A stretch of 64,000 nucleotides of DNA from an uncultured Oceanospirillaceae bacterium (GTDB lineage: Bacteria; Pseudomonadota; Gammaproteobacteria; Pseudomonadales; Balneatricaceae). A program made the position numbers and the translations under genes. The stretch is from contig CAKZPE010000028.1 of NCBI GenBank assembly GCA_937138495.1, forward strand, positions 1 through 64,000, read 5' to 3'. Positions 1-8,649 of this stretch are shown piece by piece. The notes under the pieces were generated by a model. That model had not been told where the DNA came from. It made no database searches and was given only the letters and a program-made list of their open reading frames with translations. The number at the start of each line of letters is the position of its first letter. Position 1 is the stretch's first letter.

Positions 1-29
1 AGAAGAAAAATTTACCCCAGGTAAAAGAC

Positions 30-818
30 ATGACGGCCCGTTGGGATGGGATTTTGAAACCTTATGATCTTCCATTTCTTAAAGCATATTTTCTGACAGG
101 GGAACTACTTAATTATAATGATGGTTGGTTTAAAAAGCTTGGTTATCTTGATCAGCGAAAGTTTAAGAATGCTGATATGATCGGTACACCATACCAGTTG
201 CCGCTGTTATTTAAAATTTGGTTTTATCCTGAAGATGATTTAGAGTTGTTTAAGATATGGTGTAATAGTGCGCCGTTGATAGATAGGCAGCATTATAATC
301 AAATAGTTGATAATTCAGGATCAAAAGGAGTAAAAGGCTATGAGTATTTTGCTGGAAGGAGCTATTATCTCGATCGGTATTTAGCTCCGAAATCACTAAG
401 TGAGTATGTAGAAATAATGTATTCATTGAGCAGTAGGCCTGAGGAAGAGCGTGTAGAAATAAATAGATTAAATTCTAGTCGGAAATCAGGACTACTTTAC
501 AGGATTATTAATCTGAAAATTAGTTGTCTTGCAGGTAGTGGTGAATTGCACTACGTTTTTTGCCATGAGTTTTTTTTAGATTTACTTAAAGATATTGATA
601 TTCATCAGGTTCCTACTAGGAGCAGTAGAACCTTCGAACGAATGCTGAAGGCTTTATTTAATTTAATTATACATTCGAGTAAGAAAGACTTTGATCCGAA
701 ACATCCGTTAATTGATAAGTTAAAATATGAAATGATTGATCAATTTGATAAGCATGTTTCAGAAGAAATTGATACTTTATGGATACAAGTGCAAGAAAAG
801 CCATTTATAATTAATTAG
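30..818 (+). CDS. Unrecognised AT-rich protein, possibly 5'-truncated
   Basis: I do not recognise this 262-residue protein. It is soluble-looking, rich in Lys, Asp, Tyr and Leu, and has no signal peptide or obvious membrane segment. The N-terminal half has several aromatic-rich stretches (WFKKLGY, LLFKIWFYPEDDLELFKIW). The frame stays open upstream of the ATG to base 3, so the true start may lie outside the window; no clear ribosome site precedes the ATG at 30. Codon use is strongly AT-rich, like the two paralogous genes that follow on the same strand, so the three probably arrived together. A role as an immunity or accessory protein of a toxin locus to the left is speculation. Confidence 0.6.
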   Translation: MTARWDGILKPYDLPFLKAYFLTGELLNYNDGWFKKLGYLDQRKFKNADMIGTPYQLPLLFKIWFYPEDDLELFKIWCNSAPLIDRQHYNQIVDNSGSKGVKGYEYFAGRSYYLDRYLAPKSLSEYVEIMYSLSSRPEEERVEINRLNSSRKSGLLYRIINLKISCLAGSGELHYVFCHEFFLDLLKDIDIHQVPTRSSRTFERMLKALFNLIIHSSKKDFDPKHPLIDKLKYEMIDQFDKHVSEEIDTLWIQVQEKPFIIN

Positions 819-901
819 AGTTTTTAGAAGAGAATGTATGGGATCTTGTATGGATTTTTCAACTTAAATAAAATGTTCGTAATTATTATCTATTAAATGT
901 C

Positions 902-2395
902 ATGAAAATTTATAATACTGCCGAAAAAATAAATGTTTACGTCAAAAATAGTAGAAAATACTTCACTGAAGCCCAATCGACAGTATACTCTGTTGAAAAT
1001 GGAATTTTAACTTTATCTGAATATATATGCTCTTCAGTTCGATCAAAGGAAGTATGGTTTGATGATCGAGTATGTTTGGTAGAAATACCTGAAAATGAGG
1101 CTATTTATTCGTTTTTCCCATATCAAGATAAAAAAATAACTCTAAGAGAAAAGTCAGGTTGCATTTTAAATCTTGAACCTGAGAAGGTATTTTGTATTAT
1201 TAATAATAAGAATAAAAAATATAATGGTGTGTATGTTTCTGTTATAAGGGATTATCCGGATAAAATAAGAAAATCATTGGCTGTTTTTAATTCAAATAAA
1301 GATCAATTTGATTTTTTAGAGTATAAGATTTTTAACTGTTCATATATATCTGATAGTTTTTATGGGCTTAATTTAGATAATGGTAAAATTGTAAAGGTTG
1401 ACAATGATCTTTGTTTAAGTTGGGAGTACGATCCAAAAATTAAATCAAGAAGTTCTAAAAGTGTCCTTATGGCTGGAGAAATAGCTATAAGCTTTATCGG
1501 GCCTTTGAAAAAAAATCGACAACTTATTGATGGACGTAGTCGGTATACATTTAGTGGCGGTATGCTTATCGGCCTGAATGATGCGGATGGTAGTCTGGCC
1601 TGGGAACGTGAAATACCGGTGGCCGTTGATCATTATCAGTTTGCTGAAGATATTTTGTATGTTGTTTCACTGAATGAAATACAGCTGATCAACCCCGGCA
1701 CCGGTGAACTGATTAACACCATCGATACTGAAACCTCAGAGCCTTTCAACCGTGATTTTGGGCCTTCTGTCTATGTTGAAGGTTCTTACATATATTACTG
1801 CCATTACGATGATGCAGTGATTCTTATCTACGACAGAACCACATTAGTTCTGCAGCGTCGTATCGATTTACCTGAAGGCTACCATGCTATGAGTCATAAT
1901 TTTCATGATGAAGTATCGGGTAAACAATACTTTTCGCTGGCAAACCGCACTCAGTATGTCGCACAGGGGCCGGTATTAGAGATTGATCCGGCAAATCTGG
2001 ATGAAGAGCTGATGTTTGAGCAGGAGCCAGAGATGGATATCCAGTTACAGACGTCACCGGATAATGACGCTGAAAAGGAACTGGTCATACATCTGACATC
2101 AGCAAGCCTGAATGACGCACTGCGTTTTGGTGAAATCCATACCCGTGATGAAGCACAGCGTTATAGCTATAACTATATCGGTATGACATTTCAGGACAGA
2201 CCATTCACACCAGAACCTGCCTTTAATGGTGTTATCCGTTTTAATTATTCTGGCAGTGACCAACCCCGTGATGTTGTGGAAGAACATTTGCAGGTAATGG
2301 AAAAACGCTTTGCAAAATGGGTTGAAAAAGAAGGCTTTTATTCCTGTGTGAACAATAAGGAATTAACACGGTTAATGGCAATATATGTGGGCTAA
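902..2395 (+). CDS. Beta-propeller-like protein, paralogue A
   Basis: This 497-residue protein resembles PQQ/WD-type beta-propellers in its middle part. Around residues 215-285 there are repeated blades of the form G-x-L-x-x-L-(N/D)-x-x-(D/T)-G-x-L, for example LIGLNDADGSLAWEREIP and IQLINPGTGELINTI. It has no signal peptide, so it should be cytoplasmic. The C-terminal 100 residues (LNDALRFGE, AFNGVIRF, KWVEKEGFYS) match the C-terminus of the next gene, so the two are paralogues 23 bases apart. The 5' part is very AT-rich (15 G/C of 60 at 1201-1260), while the 3' part has core-like composition (28 of 60 at 1981-2040), suggesting a mosaic gene. Function is unknown. Confidence 0.7.
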   Translation: MKIYNTAEKINVYVKNSRKYFTEAQSTVYSVENGILTLSEYICSSVRSKEVWFDDRVCLVEIPENEAIYSFFPYQDKKITLREKSGCILNLEPEKVFCIINNKNKKYNGVYVSVIRDYPDKIRKSLAVFNSNKDQFDFLEYKIFNCSYISDSFYGLNLDNGKIVKVDNDLCLSWEYDPKIKSRSSKSVLMAGEIAISFIGPLKKNRQLIDGRSRYTFSGGMLIGLNDADGSLAWEREIPVAVDHYQFAEDILYVVSLNEIQLINPGTGELINTIDTETSEPFNRDFGPSVYVEGSYIYYCHYDDAVILIYDRTTLVLQRRIDLPEGYHAMSHNFHDEVSGKQYFSLANRTQYVAQGPVLEIDPANLDEELMFEQEPEMDIQLQTSPDNDAEKELVIHLTSASLNDALRFGEIHTRDEAQRYSYNYIGMTFQDRPFTPEPAFNGVIRFNYSGSDQPRDVVEEHLQVMEKRFAKWVEKEGFYSCVNNKELTRLMAIYVG

Positions 2396-2418
2396 AAGGA
2401 TTTAGAGGAAGATTTGAT

Positions 2419-3855
2419 ATGAGGCTTATTAGAGGTATTTCTGAACTTCATCAGGATTATGACAATAGTAGCCTTATATATAGCACCGGAAAAGGGGCCG
2501 TTTATACAGTATCAGAAGGTTCTGTAAATTTAGTTGAATATGGTTTTGAAAGGCTGTTAGGTACAGTTTCTTATCAGGGTGAAGAATTAAAAGCATATAA
2601 AAAGATAGATGCTATAGAATCGTTAGGTAAATTAATCAGGAAGGGGAGTTGCTGGCTAGAGTATAGTGATGGACAGCGCTATGAAAGTGATTTAGTTAAA
2701 AAAGCTTCATTGATATTCTGTGCTCATAATAAAATTAAATTACTTGAAAAGGCCGTGGTTTATACTGTTCAGAATCACTTCAGAGATAATGAAGAATTAA
2801 CATTGATACGTTATGACTTAAATGAAAATACATATTTAGAAAGTGAGCTTAAACATGGCTGGCCTCAGGTGATAGATAAAGACTGTTATTCAGTTAAATC
2901 AAGCATCAAAGGTCGTACAGTAGTAAAAATTGATGAAAATCTTGATATTATTTGGCAGTTTTTAGCAGAAGGACGAGCAGCACAATCAGTAGTATCTCAA
3001 AATTTATTAGATATAGGTGATGCTTTGGTCATTAATCTATGTTTAAAAAGGAAACGTAGTAAGGTATTTGGCGCTACTATTTATTGTTTATCTAAAGAAA
3101 ATGGTACAGAGATATGGTCAAGATATTTTCCAATGCAGATATATGATAGCCAATTATTAGATGAGAAAAGAATAGTAGTCTATAGCGAGAATAAATTATT
3201 TATTCTGGATAACAAAAATGGTGAGTTAATAAAAACCATAGAAACTGAGTTTGATGTAGTTCCAAGGGCAGTTGTCAGTTTATTCGTTTATAACGACTAT
3301 TTGTTTGTTTTCAATAATGAAATGTCATGTATCAATATTTATGAAACGGATGAGTTTGCCTGTATTCGCCAGATTAATGCTGCAGAGCATAAGTGGTTGT
3401 TTATGCACAGGCCAGAAGTTATTGAAGGAAAGATTTATGTGGAAGTTTCACATCACAGAATGTATACAAGTTTGTTAATTATTGATCCAAATAATATTAA
3501 TGCCCCATTAATAATAGAAGAAGAACCGAGTTTTAGTATTACTGAACCCTCTAAGGAACAAGGTCATATTTTAATTGAAGTAGAAGATATTAGTGTTGAT
3601 GACTTAATTCGGTTTGGAGAGACAGTTGTTCTTGAAAATATGCGTGATCATGGGAAAAGTTTTTATAACGAAACACCAAACAAAAGCTTTAATGGTCAGG
3701 TTATTTTGACGTGTAGAAACATAGTTGATCCTCATGGTAAAGTAAAAGATTTGTTAGAAACAATGGTTGAACGTGTGAAATATTTTTCTCAAAAGGATGG
3801 ATTTCGTTGTGGGAAAGGTACTAACCCCGTTTCTTTAGCTTACAAATTGAATTAA
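2419..3855 (+). CDS. Beta-propeller-like protein, paralogue B
   Basis: This 478-residue protein is a diverged paralogue of the gene just upstream. Shared blocks include the blade-like segment IYCLSKENGTEIWSRYFP, the segment KLFILDNKNGELIKTIETE, and the C-terminal pattern DDLIRFGE ... SFNGQVIL ... FSQKDGFR. A good ribosome site (AGAGGAAG) lies 5' of the ATG. It has no signal peptide. Unlike paralogue A it is AT-rich throughout. Tandem diverged paralogues with further relics downstream are typical of immunity-gene arrays in polymorphic toxin loci, but nothing in the protein proves that role. Function is unknown. Confidence 0.7.
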   Translation: MRLIRGISELHQDYDNSSLIYSTGKGAVYTVSEGSVNLVEYGFERLLGTVSYQGEELKAYKKIDAIESLGKLIRKGSCWLEYSDGQRYESDLVKKASLIFCAHNKIKLLEKAVVYTVQNHFRDNEELTLIRYDLNENTYLESELKHGWPQVIDKDCYSVKSSIKGRTVVKIDENLDIIWQFLAEGRAAQSVVSQNLLDIGDALVINLCLKRKRSKVFGATIYCLSKENGTEIWSRYFPMQIYDSQLLDEKRIVVYSENKLFILDNKNGELIKTIETEFDVVPRAVVSLFVYNDYLFVFNNEMSCINIYETDEFACIRQINAAEHKWLFMHRPEVIEGKIYVEVSHHRMYTSLLIIDPNNINAPLIIEEEPSFSITEPSKEQGHILIEVEDISVDDLIRFGETVVLENMRDHGKSFYNETPNKSFNGQVILTCRNIVDPHGKVKDLLETMVERVKYFSQKDGFRCGKGTNPVSLAYKLN

Positions 3856-3971
3856 TTTTCTAAATTAAAGTCAATATTTATATAAATGTTAAGGCTAGTC
3901 AATTCAAGAAGAAGTAGTTTAAGTTTGTTTTTTTTGTTTTTATATAAAATGATAGTTGTTCCTTAAATATT

Positions 3972-4158
3972 ATGAAGATTTGTAAAGCAACTGATAAAAT
4001 AAATATTTCTGCTAAAATAATCCCTTGATTATATTCTGCATGCTGCAAATTTAACGTTTTGTGGTCACGAGCTGGCGGATGGTAAGCGCTGGGCGTTCTT
4101 TGGCACAGACAGACAGAGAAACGTTACAATTACTTCACTCATTCCATATGAGAAATAG
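3972..4158 (+). pseudogene. Relic of a third propeller-paralogue 5' end
   Basis: An ATG at 3972 opens 18 codons reading MKICKATDKINISAK, closely like the start of paralogue A (MKIYNTAEKINVYVK), then stops with TGA at 4026. One base out of frame, from 4030, the translation continues with LTF, GKRWAFFGTDR and ITSLIPYEK. These align with the LTL, SKEVWFDDR and IYSFFPYQDK blocks of paralogue A in the same order, and end with TAG at 4156. It is therefore a frameshifted, truncated third copy. The rest of 3856-4219 is AT-rich and shows no gene. Confidence 0.6.
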
Positions 4159-4219
4159 CAAAGGCTGAATATTGTATGCGGGACAGACACTACAGGGCGA
4201 GTTTCCTTATTCGGTTGTT

Positions 4220-4909
4220 ATGATCATCTGCCATCCGTTAAAGATTATTTTCATTAAAACGAAGAAGGTTGCCGGTACATCCTTTGAACTGGCGCTTTCT
4301 AAGTACTGTTCTGATGAATGCATCATCACTCCGTTACAACCACAGGATGAAGCACTGAGGGTTCAGCGCGGTTTCTGTGGTGCGCAGAACTATACGCTGG
4401 AAGGCCGGGTTGGTCGTGCTCATCCGGCGAGTAATAATTTTAATCTGGTGGGTGATTTCTTTAACCATAACCGGGCTGCTTTCATCAGAAAGCGGGTTGG
4501 TCCGCGCAGGTGGCGGGAGTATTCAAAAATATCGATACACCGTGATCCGCTGGATTTCCTGCTATCGCAATACTTCTATCAGTGCCACGCCGGGCGGGTG
4601 GTGGCAAGTTTCGGTGAGTGGTTTCAGCAGAATAAAGAGAATGTGCTTGTGAACCGTAAAATTGCACCCTTAACCGGCGAGCTGGCCTGCGATATTGTCT
4701 TTGATTACGAAAGGCTGAGTGAGCAGATACGCGATTGTACGTTGCTGCCCGGTGATTTCTTATCTGTCTTTGAAAGCTTTACTGCAAAGTCAGGGGCCCG
4801 GCCGGAAGCCTCGCGGGATGTCTTGGGTTTTTACCGCGCTCACAATATTTGTGTTGATGAGGTATACGATATTCTGAGCGCAGCCGATCAGCCGCTGGCA
4901 TCTGTATAA
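4220..4909 (+). CDS. Sulfotransferase-family protein
   Basis: This protein of about 229 residues has the two PAPS-binding features of the sulfotransferase fold. Near the N-terminus is a 5'-phosphosulfate loop (IIFIKTKKVAGTSFE, like the family IFVxxPKxAGTS). Mid-protein is a 3'-phosphate-binding helix (SIHRDPLDFLLSQYFY, like the usual R-x-P-x-x-x-x-x-S). I prefer the ATG at 4220 because the beta strand leading into the loop begins there; an upstream in-frame ATG at 4172 would add 16 residues without family support. Such enzymes sulfate glycans or other acceptors. The neighbouring kinase-like and glycosyltransferase genes fit a surface-glycan modification set. The acceptor is unknown. Confidence 0.6.
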   Translation: MIICHPLKIIFIKTKKVAGTSFELALSKYCSDECIITPLQPQDEALRVQRGFCGAQNYTLEGRVGRAHPASNNFNLVGDFFNHNRAAFIRKRVGPRRWREYSKISIHRDPLDFLLSQYFYQCHAGRVVASFGEWFQQNKENVLVNRKIAPLTGELACDIVFDYERLSEQIRDCTLLPGDFLSVFESFTAKSGARPEASRDVLGFYRAHNICVDEVYDILSAADQPLASV

Positions 4910-4977
4910 TGCAGCCCCGGAGTGGATTATTGTTTAATTCTGATGACGGATAAACCGGGTTTTCTACAGGGGCGTTT

Positions 4978-5616
4978 ATGCAGGAAAGGTACACAGGCAG
5001 TATTGGTCGGTTGGTGGTCATCGCAGGGCCAAGCGGTGCGGGTAAATCCAGTTTTTTGAATAACCCTCTGCGGTATCTTGAGCCTGAATCTTACCCGGTG
5101 GGGCTGCAGCCGTTTCATACCTTCAGTGAACGCCATATTGATGTGGATAAACTGCGCACGTTCCGAAAACCCTGGTTCGATACCTTGTGCCTGCACGTGG
5201 ATTTGTTTCAGCCTGTACGGCGCTGTGAAGAGAGCATTAACAGTTACGGTGATTTCTGTGAATGGCTCACCCCGGAGATGTACCGGCAGTGGGGGAGTTT
5301 GCATCAGTATGTGCAGCAGGCTGAGCAGCTGGATATCGTCACGTTCTTTGTACGCCGCGAGGTAAATTTCAGCCGGCTGGTTTACGATAAAGGATTAGCG
5401 ACTGACTCTGATGGCGGGCGGATGTTACGCAGAATTGCTGCTATCTGTGGCGACAGCCGGGATGCTTCCCGCCTGCACCGTCAGGTCTATCAGGCCTGGT
5501 ATCAGTATGCTTCACAGCTGATCAGCTATTCTTCGTCAGTATTGGATGCTAATGCCGATGAGTATCGCTTTATAACCACGGATACGTTTTTAGCCGAGCT
5601 GGAACTGGGATATTAA
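4978..5616 (+). CDS. P-loop NTPase, nucleotide-kinase-like
   Basis: This 212-residue protein has a clear Walker A loop, GPSGAGKSS, at about residues 17-25, preceded by a hydrophobic strand (RLVVIA) as in guanylate kinase and related small-molecule kinases. The remainder is not a recognisable guanylate kinase: there is no typical GMP-binding segment, and residues 60-110 are aromatic and charged. It follows the sulfotransferase-like gene by 68 bases with its own ribosome site (AGGGGCG). One idea is an APS- or sugar-kinase-like role supporting the sulfotransferase, but the motif alone supports only an ATP/GTP-binding protein. Confidence 0.6.
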   Translation: MQERYTGSIGRLVVIAGPSGAGKSSFLNNPLRYLEPESYPVGLQPFHTFSERHIDVDKLRTFRKPWFDTLCLHVDLFQPVRRCEESINSYGDFCEWLTPEMYRQWGSLHQYVQQAEQLDIVTFFVRREVNFSRLVYDKGLATDSDGGRMLRRIAAICGDSRDASRLHRQVYQAWYQYASQLISYSSSVLDANADEYRFITTDTFLAELELGY

Positions 5617-5646
5617 GCCAGGTAGTTCCCTGGCTGAGGTAAGGGG

Positions 5647-6285
5647 TTATTCATACTCATACCCTGAGTTAGGTGTGCTGCCCCAGTAGTGTTCAGCGAA
5701 GACGATGCCTTTGCCTTTATATACGCTGCCGGTATGGTGGCTGGGGATAAAGTAATGGCTTGGGTACACCGTTAAACTGGTCATGCTGTATTTACGGACG
5801 GTGTCAGTTACCAGCCCCGGCCCGACAGTTTTCCAGGCGCTTTTAGGCCCTTTCCATAACCGGTTACCGCTTTTTTCTGCTATTTCACCGATGAGTACAG
5901 AGGTAAATTCACTGTCGGGTACCGAGCCCATGACACCACAGGCGATTAAGCCCCGGCGGTTTATTTCGTTTTCGTAACAGCTGAACGCTTCTGTTTCCAG
6001 CAGAAAGTCTTCCAGTGGGCGGAGGCAGCGAGAGTCCGCATCAATAAAAACGCCACCGAACCTGTTCAGAATTTCTAAACGGGCGATGTCACATTTTCCG
6101 TTCAGCTCTGGCATTTCGTCATACTGTGCCTGGTTACGGAGACCTTCCGGAAATTCTGCTTCTAATCTGGTTTCATCCCAGAATATGTATTCCCAGTCAG
6201 GATGTTTTGTCTGCCATGTTTTCATCAGCTCAAGAGGAGCCGGACGGGGGCCTATCCATAGCTGATGTATGATTTTGGGAATCAT
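5647..6285 (-). CDS. GT32-type glycosyltransferase
   Basis: This 212-residue protein opens with IPKIIHQLWIGPRPAP and has DIARLEILNRFGGVFIDADS around residues 66-85. This is the hallmark of the OCH1/Gly_transf_sug (GT32) family, with the DxD metal and nucleotide-sugar site at D82-A-D84. Such enzymes transfer a sugar from an NDP-sugar to a glycan, in bacteria often capsule or LPS side chains. It is soluble, with no membrane segment. It converges on the P-loop gene, whose stop lies 30 bases away. With the sulfotransferase-like gene it suggests a small glycan-decoration cluster. Confidence 0.75.
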   Translation of the reverse strand: MIPKIIHQLWIGPRPAPLELMKTWQTKHPDWEYIFWDETRLEAEFPEGLRNQAQYDEMPELNGKCDIARLEILNRFGGVFIDADSRCLRPLEDFLLETEAFSCYENEINRRGLIACGVMGSVPDSEFTSVLIGEIAEKSGNRLWKGPKSAWKTVGPGLVTDTVRKYSMTSLTVYPSHYFIPSHHTGSVYKGKGIVFAEHYWGSTPNSGYEYE

Positions 6286-6781
6286 GCTTAAGTCCTTGTA
6301 AATATGATCTGGGAGCTGAGGGGAACGTGATGTAATCCTTTAGGGGATATAATGTAATTCAGGTTGGCATTATAAGATGATTGCCCGGGCAAAGGCTGCA
6401 AATACTTTCCAGCACGTTTATTAGTACAAAGGCTTAGCGTTGGAATTTTCATGTTTAGTTAAAGGCAGAAATTCGGTGTGATTTTACGGTAGCTTTGGCT
6501 TACGGCTGAAGACAGTAAAGTCGCATATTCAGACAGCCCGCGAGGACTGATATCCAGAATGTTTATCAGATATCAGCGCGTGCCTGTGTGTTGTAATAGG
6601 ACAGAAAGTTGAGGCTTTGATGCTCTAAGTCGCACTCAATATCTGGCCTGTTCGGGATAAGGTTCGTGCTTATTGTTTCAGCAGGTCTGATGCATTTTTC
6701 TATTGTGATCGGCGTTGTTACAACCACAGGTTATGATGCACCAGATGTTAACACGGGCGGCTGTTTGGTATGTGTAAGGAT
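6286..6781. other. Non-coding stretch between glycosyltransferase and DUF4124 genes
   Basis: No credible gene is visible in these roughly 500 bases. The 5' leader of the glycosyltransferase gene lies at the left end. The only structure noticed is an 8-bp inverted repeat, CTGATATC at 6547-6554 and GATATCAG at 6569-6576. Open frames on the plus strand near 6666 run antisense into the next gene and show no family features. Confidence 0.5.
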
Positions 6782-7246
6782 CTATTGTTTTTCCAGTCGC
6801 TGGATGGTGCCAAAAGTATCGACCTTCATTCTTTTTCCGTCGAATTCCAGAATAGTGACTGAGTATGTTGAGAATTTAATCATATTGTCAGCGACAGTAA
6901 ATTTTTCGGGTCTTAACCGGTGACCACTGGAGATTGCTGTCCACTGGTTTTGACTGAATTCCCAGATGTCTTCCCCTGCATCCAGGTCTGCAGAGCTGGT
7001 ATTGCCAAGGTGTGTAATCAGCCATTTACCCTGAAGGCTTTCACGGGTAATGCTTGAAGATGTTTTACCTGCTTCGTCCAGGACAATTATTTTATCTGAT
7101 TTAAGGGCTACTTTTTCGCCCCGGCAAGGAGTGCTCTGGAAAGATTTTTTGCCGTTTTGATCTTGGCACTTATAGATTTTGCCTGCCTGTACAAACAGTG
7201 CAAACGTGCATAGTGCAGTAACGGTAATAAGCTGTTTAAGCTTCAT
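6782..7246 (-). CDS. Secreted DUF4124-domain protein
   Basis: This 154-residue protein has a Sec signal peptide (MKLKQLITVTALCTFALFVQA) followed directly by the DUF4124 signature (IYKCQDQNGKKSFQSTPC) with its two cysteines, so it is probably periplasmic. The C-terminal half (GKWLITHLG ... WEFSQNQW ... VTILEFDGKRMKV) looks like a small lipocalin-like barrel. The start at 7246 is chosen because the signal peptide begins there and AGGAA sits 5' of it; an in-frame ATG at 7282 only adds polar residues. It lies downstream of the TerB-domain gene on the same strand. A decayed copy of this gene lies at 8368-8553. Confidence 0.7.
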   Translation of the reverse strand: MKLKQLITVTALCTFALFVQAGKIYKCQDQNGKKSFQSTPCRGEKVALKSDKIIVLDEAGKTSSSITRESLQGKWLITHLGNTSSADLDAGEDIWEFSQNQWTAISSGHRLRPEKFTVADNMIKFSTYSVTILEFDGKRMKVDTFGTIQRLEKQ

Positions 7247-7368
7247 ACTTTTTGATTCCTTTCCTGTTGATCGATTGTACAATTCAGACCGGAGCGCCTT
7301 ACTCCAGATTCCTAAGTCGGAAATTATCGGTTAGGAAGCAGTAGCCAGACGCTGTTGGGAAGATATGT

Positions 7369-8322
7369 TTACAGTTTAATACCCAGACACAGTGCAATAG
7401 CCGCTAATGCAGCTTTTTCTTCTTTACTTATTTTGCTGCCAAAGCCAAAAAATCCTCCGGAAGCTTCAGCAATATTTTTACCGATACGGAATAGTGAAAT
7501 TTTGAACTGATTAGCTTCATCTTCAGACAGGTTATTATCAGCGATGTTCTGTAGTATTCCTAATTCCGAGATATAGTCCAGTTCGCGGGATGCCATGTCA
7601 GCGATCATTGTTGGTATGTCGTTGATTATATTGGTGATTACTCTATTCATTAGAGCATCTTCTAAAAGTTCTGGATTAGAAAGTACTTTTATAAACTCTG
7701 TTAATTCCTTTTTATCTACTTTCCCATCAGCAGCCGCAACAAGAAAGAATATTAAAAAAGGTGCTTGTTTCAGTTTATTAAAATCATCTATAGAAAATTC
7801 TGTATTCTGATCGCCAAAATAGCTGTTACATTCTCCTGCCTGATCTTCATACTGCCCATTCAGAATCTTTTCACTTTCCGGATGTGACTCCAGACCATCA
7901 AAAAAAGCATTGGTTATCCAGTCATAATCTTCGGGTGAAAAGCCATCGGCTTCAGAAATCTTTAATCTGTGGATAGCAAAACCTTTTTCATGATTTGCAT
8001 TTCTGTACGGAATTAAGAACTGTACTTTTTTAGAGGTATCTTCAGTAAATTTAACATCAATTATCAGACAGTCTGTCTTACCTGTATCAAGAGTGACGAT
8101 GCCATCTTTAATAAAAGCTCCTCCTTTGTACTCATCACCGAGTTCAGTAATTCGGTTTTCACCAATAGCTGTGGCTTCAACTGAGCCCATTACAAGCCTT
8201 TGCATTTGTTGGCTGTTATCAGACTTTAAGAGTCCGACAATGGGTATAAGGGTTTCTCCACCAGAAACACTTGAAGCAGCATGTAAGGCAAAATTCCCTG
8301 CCATGGTAAGCACATTTTTCAT
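7369..8322 (-). CDS. TerB-domain protein
   Basis: This 317-residue protein carries a C-terminal TerB-like helical domain. It includes LIFFLVAAADGKVDKKELTEF near residue 190 and, at the end, IAEASGG ... KISKEEKAALAAIALCLGI, matching the acidic metal-binding helices of the TerB/DUF533 fold. The N-terminal half (SGGETLIPIVGLLKSDNSQ ... EYKGGAFIKDG) is not recognised. TerB modules occur in tellurite-resistance and stress or phage-related membrane complexes; a specific role here is not shown. It is followed on the same strand by the DUF4124 gene after about 120 bases. Remains of a second terB 3' end lie near 8650-8700. Confidence 0.65.
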   Translation of the reverse strand: MKNVLTMAGNFALHAASSVSGGETLIPIVGLLKSDNSQQMQRLVMGSVEATAIGENRITELGDEYKGGAFIKDGIVTLDTGKTDCLIIDVKFTEDTSKKVQFLIPYRNANHEKGFAIHRLKISEADGFSPEDYDWITNAFFDGLESHPESEKILNGQYEDQAGECNSYFGDQNTEFSIDDFNKLKQAPFLIFFLVAAADGKVDKKELTEFIKVLSNPELLEDALMNRVITNIINDIPTMIADMASRELDYISELGILQNIADNNLSEDEANQFKISLFRIGKNIAEASGGFFGFGSKISKEEKAALAAIALCLGIKL

Positions 8323-8367
8323 TTACTTCTCCTTTTGTAAACGTTTTTGCTTAGGTGTGATACCGCC

Positions 8368-8553
8368 TTAGCTAATGCCATAGTAAGTTAATTGTTTGGC
8401 ATTGCGGGGTCTTATAAATGAATTTGGATTTTTTTGAAAAGATCTGTGAGGCACTGGAAAATGCAGCCCGGTACATCCAGATGTTTCATTTGTTAGCATA
8501 AACAGTGAAGAGGTACATCGTGGGGCGATGGTAATAACCTGCTTAAGCTTCAT
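8368..8553 (-). pseudogene. Decayed copy of the DUF4124 gene
   Basis: Reading on the minus strand from 8553, MKLKQVITIAPRCTSSLFMLTN mirrors the intact signal peptide at 7246 (MKLKQLITVTALCTFALF). The frame then shifts; another frame shows SKKSKFIYKTPQC, resembling GKKSFQSTPC of the intact gene. The 5' flank, with the TTCCTTTCC leader and CGATTCAGGCTGGAGCGC, also matches that of the intact gene. It is a truncated duplicate. Confidence 0.55.
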
Positions 8554-8649
8554 GCTTTTTGGTTCCTTTCCTTTTGATGTCGGTTGCACGATTCAGGCTG
8601 GAGCGCTTGTGCTACTTATCCTTTCGTGAGAAAAACTGAGGAAAGGCGA

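Noticed and set aside
6666..6923. Plus-strand frame of 85 codons
   Set aside because: It runs antisense into the DUF4124 gene, has no ribosome site and no family features.
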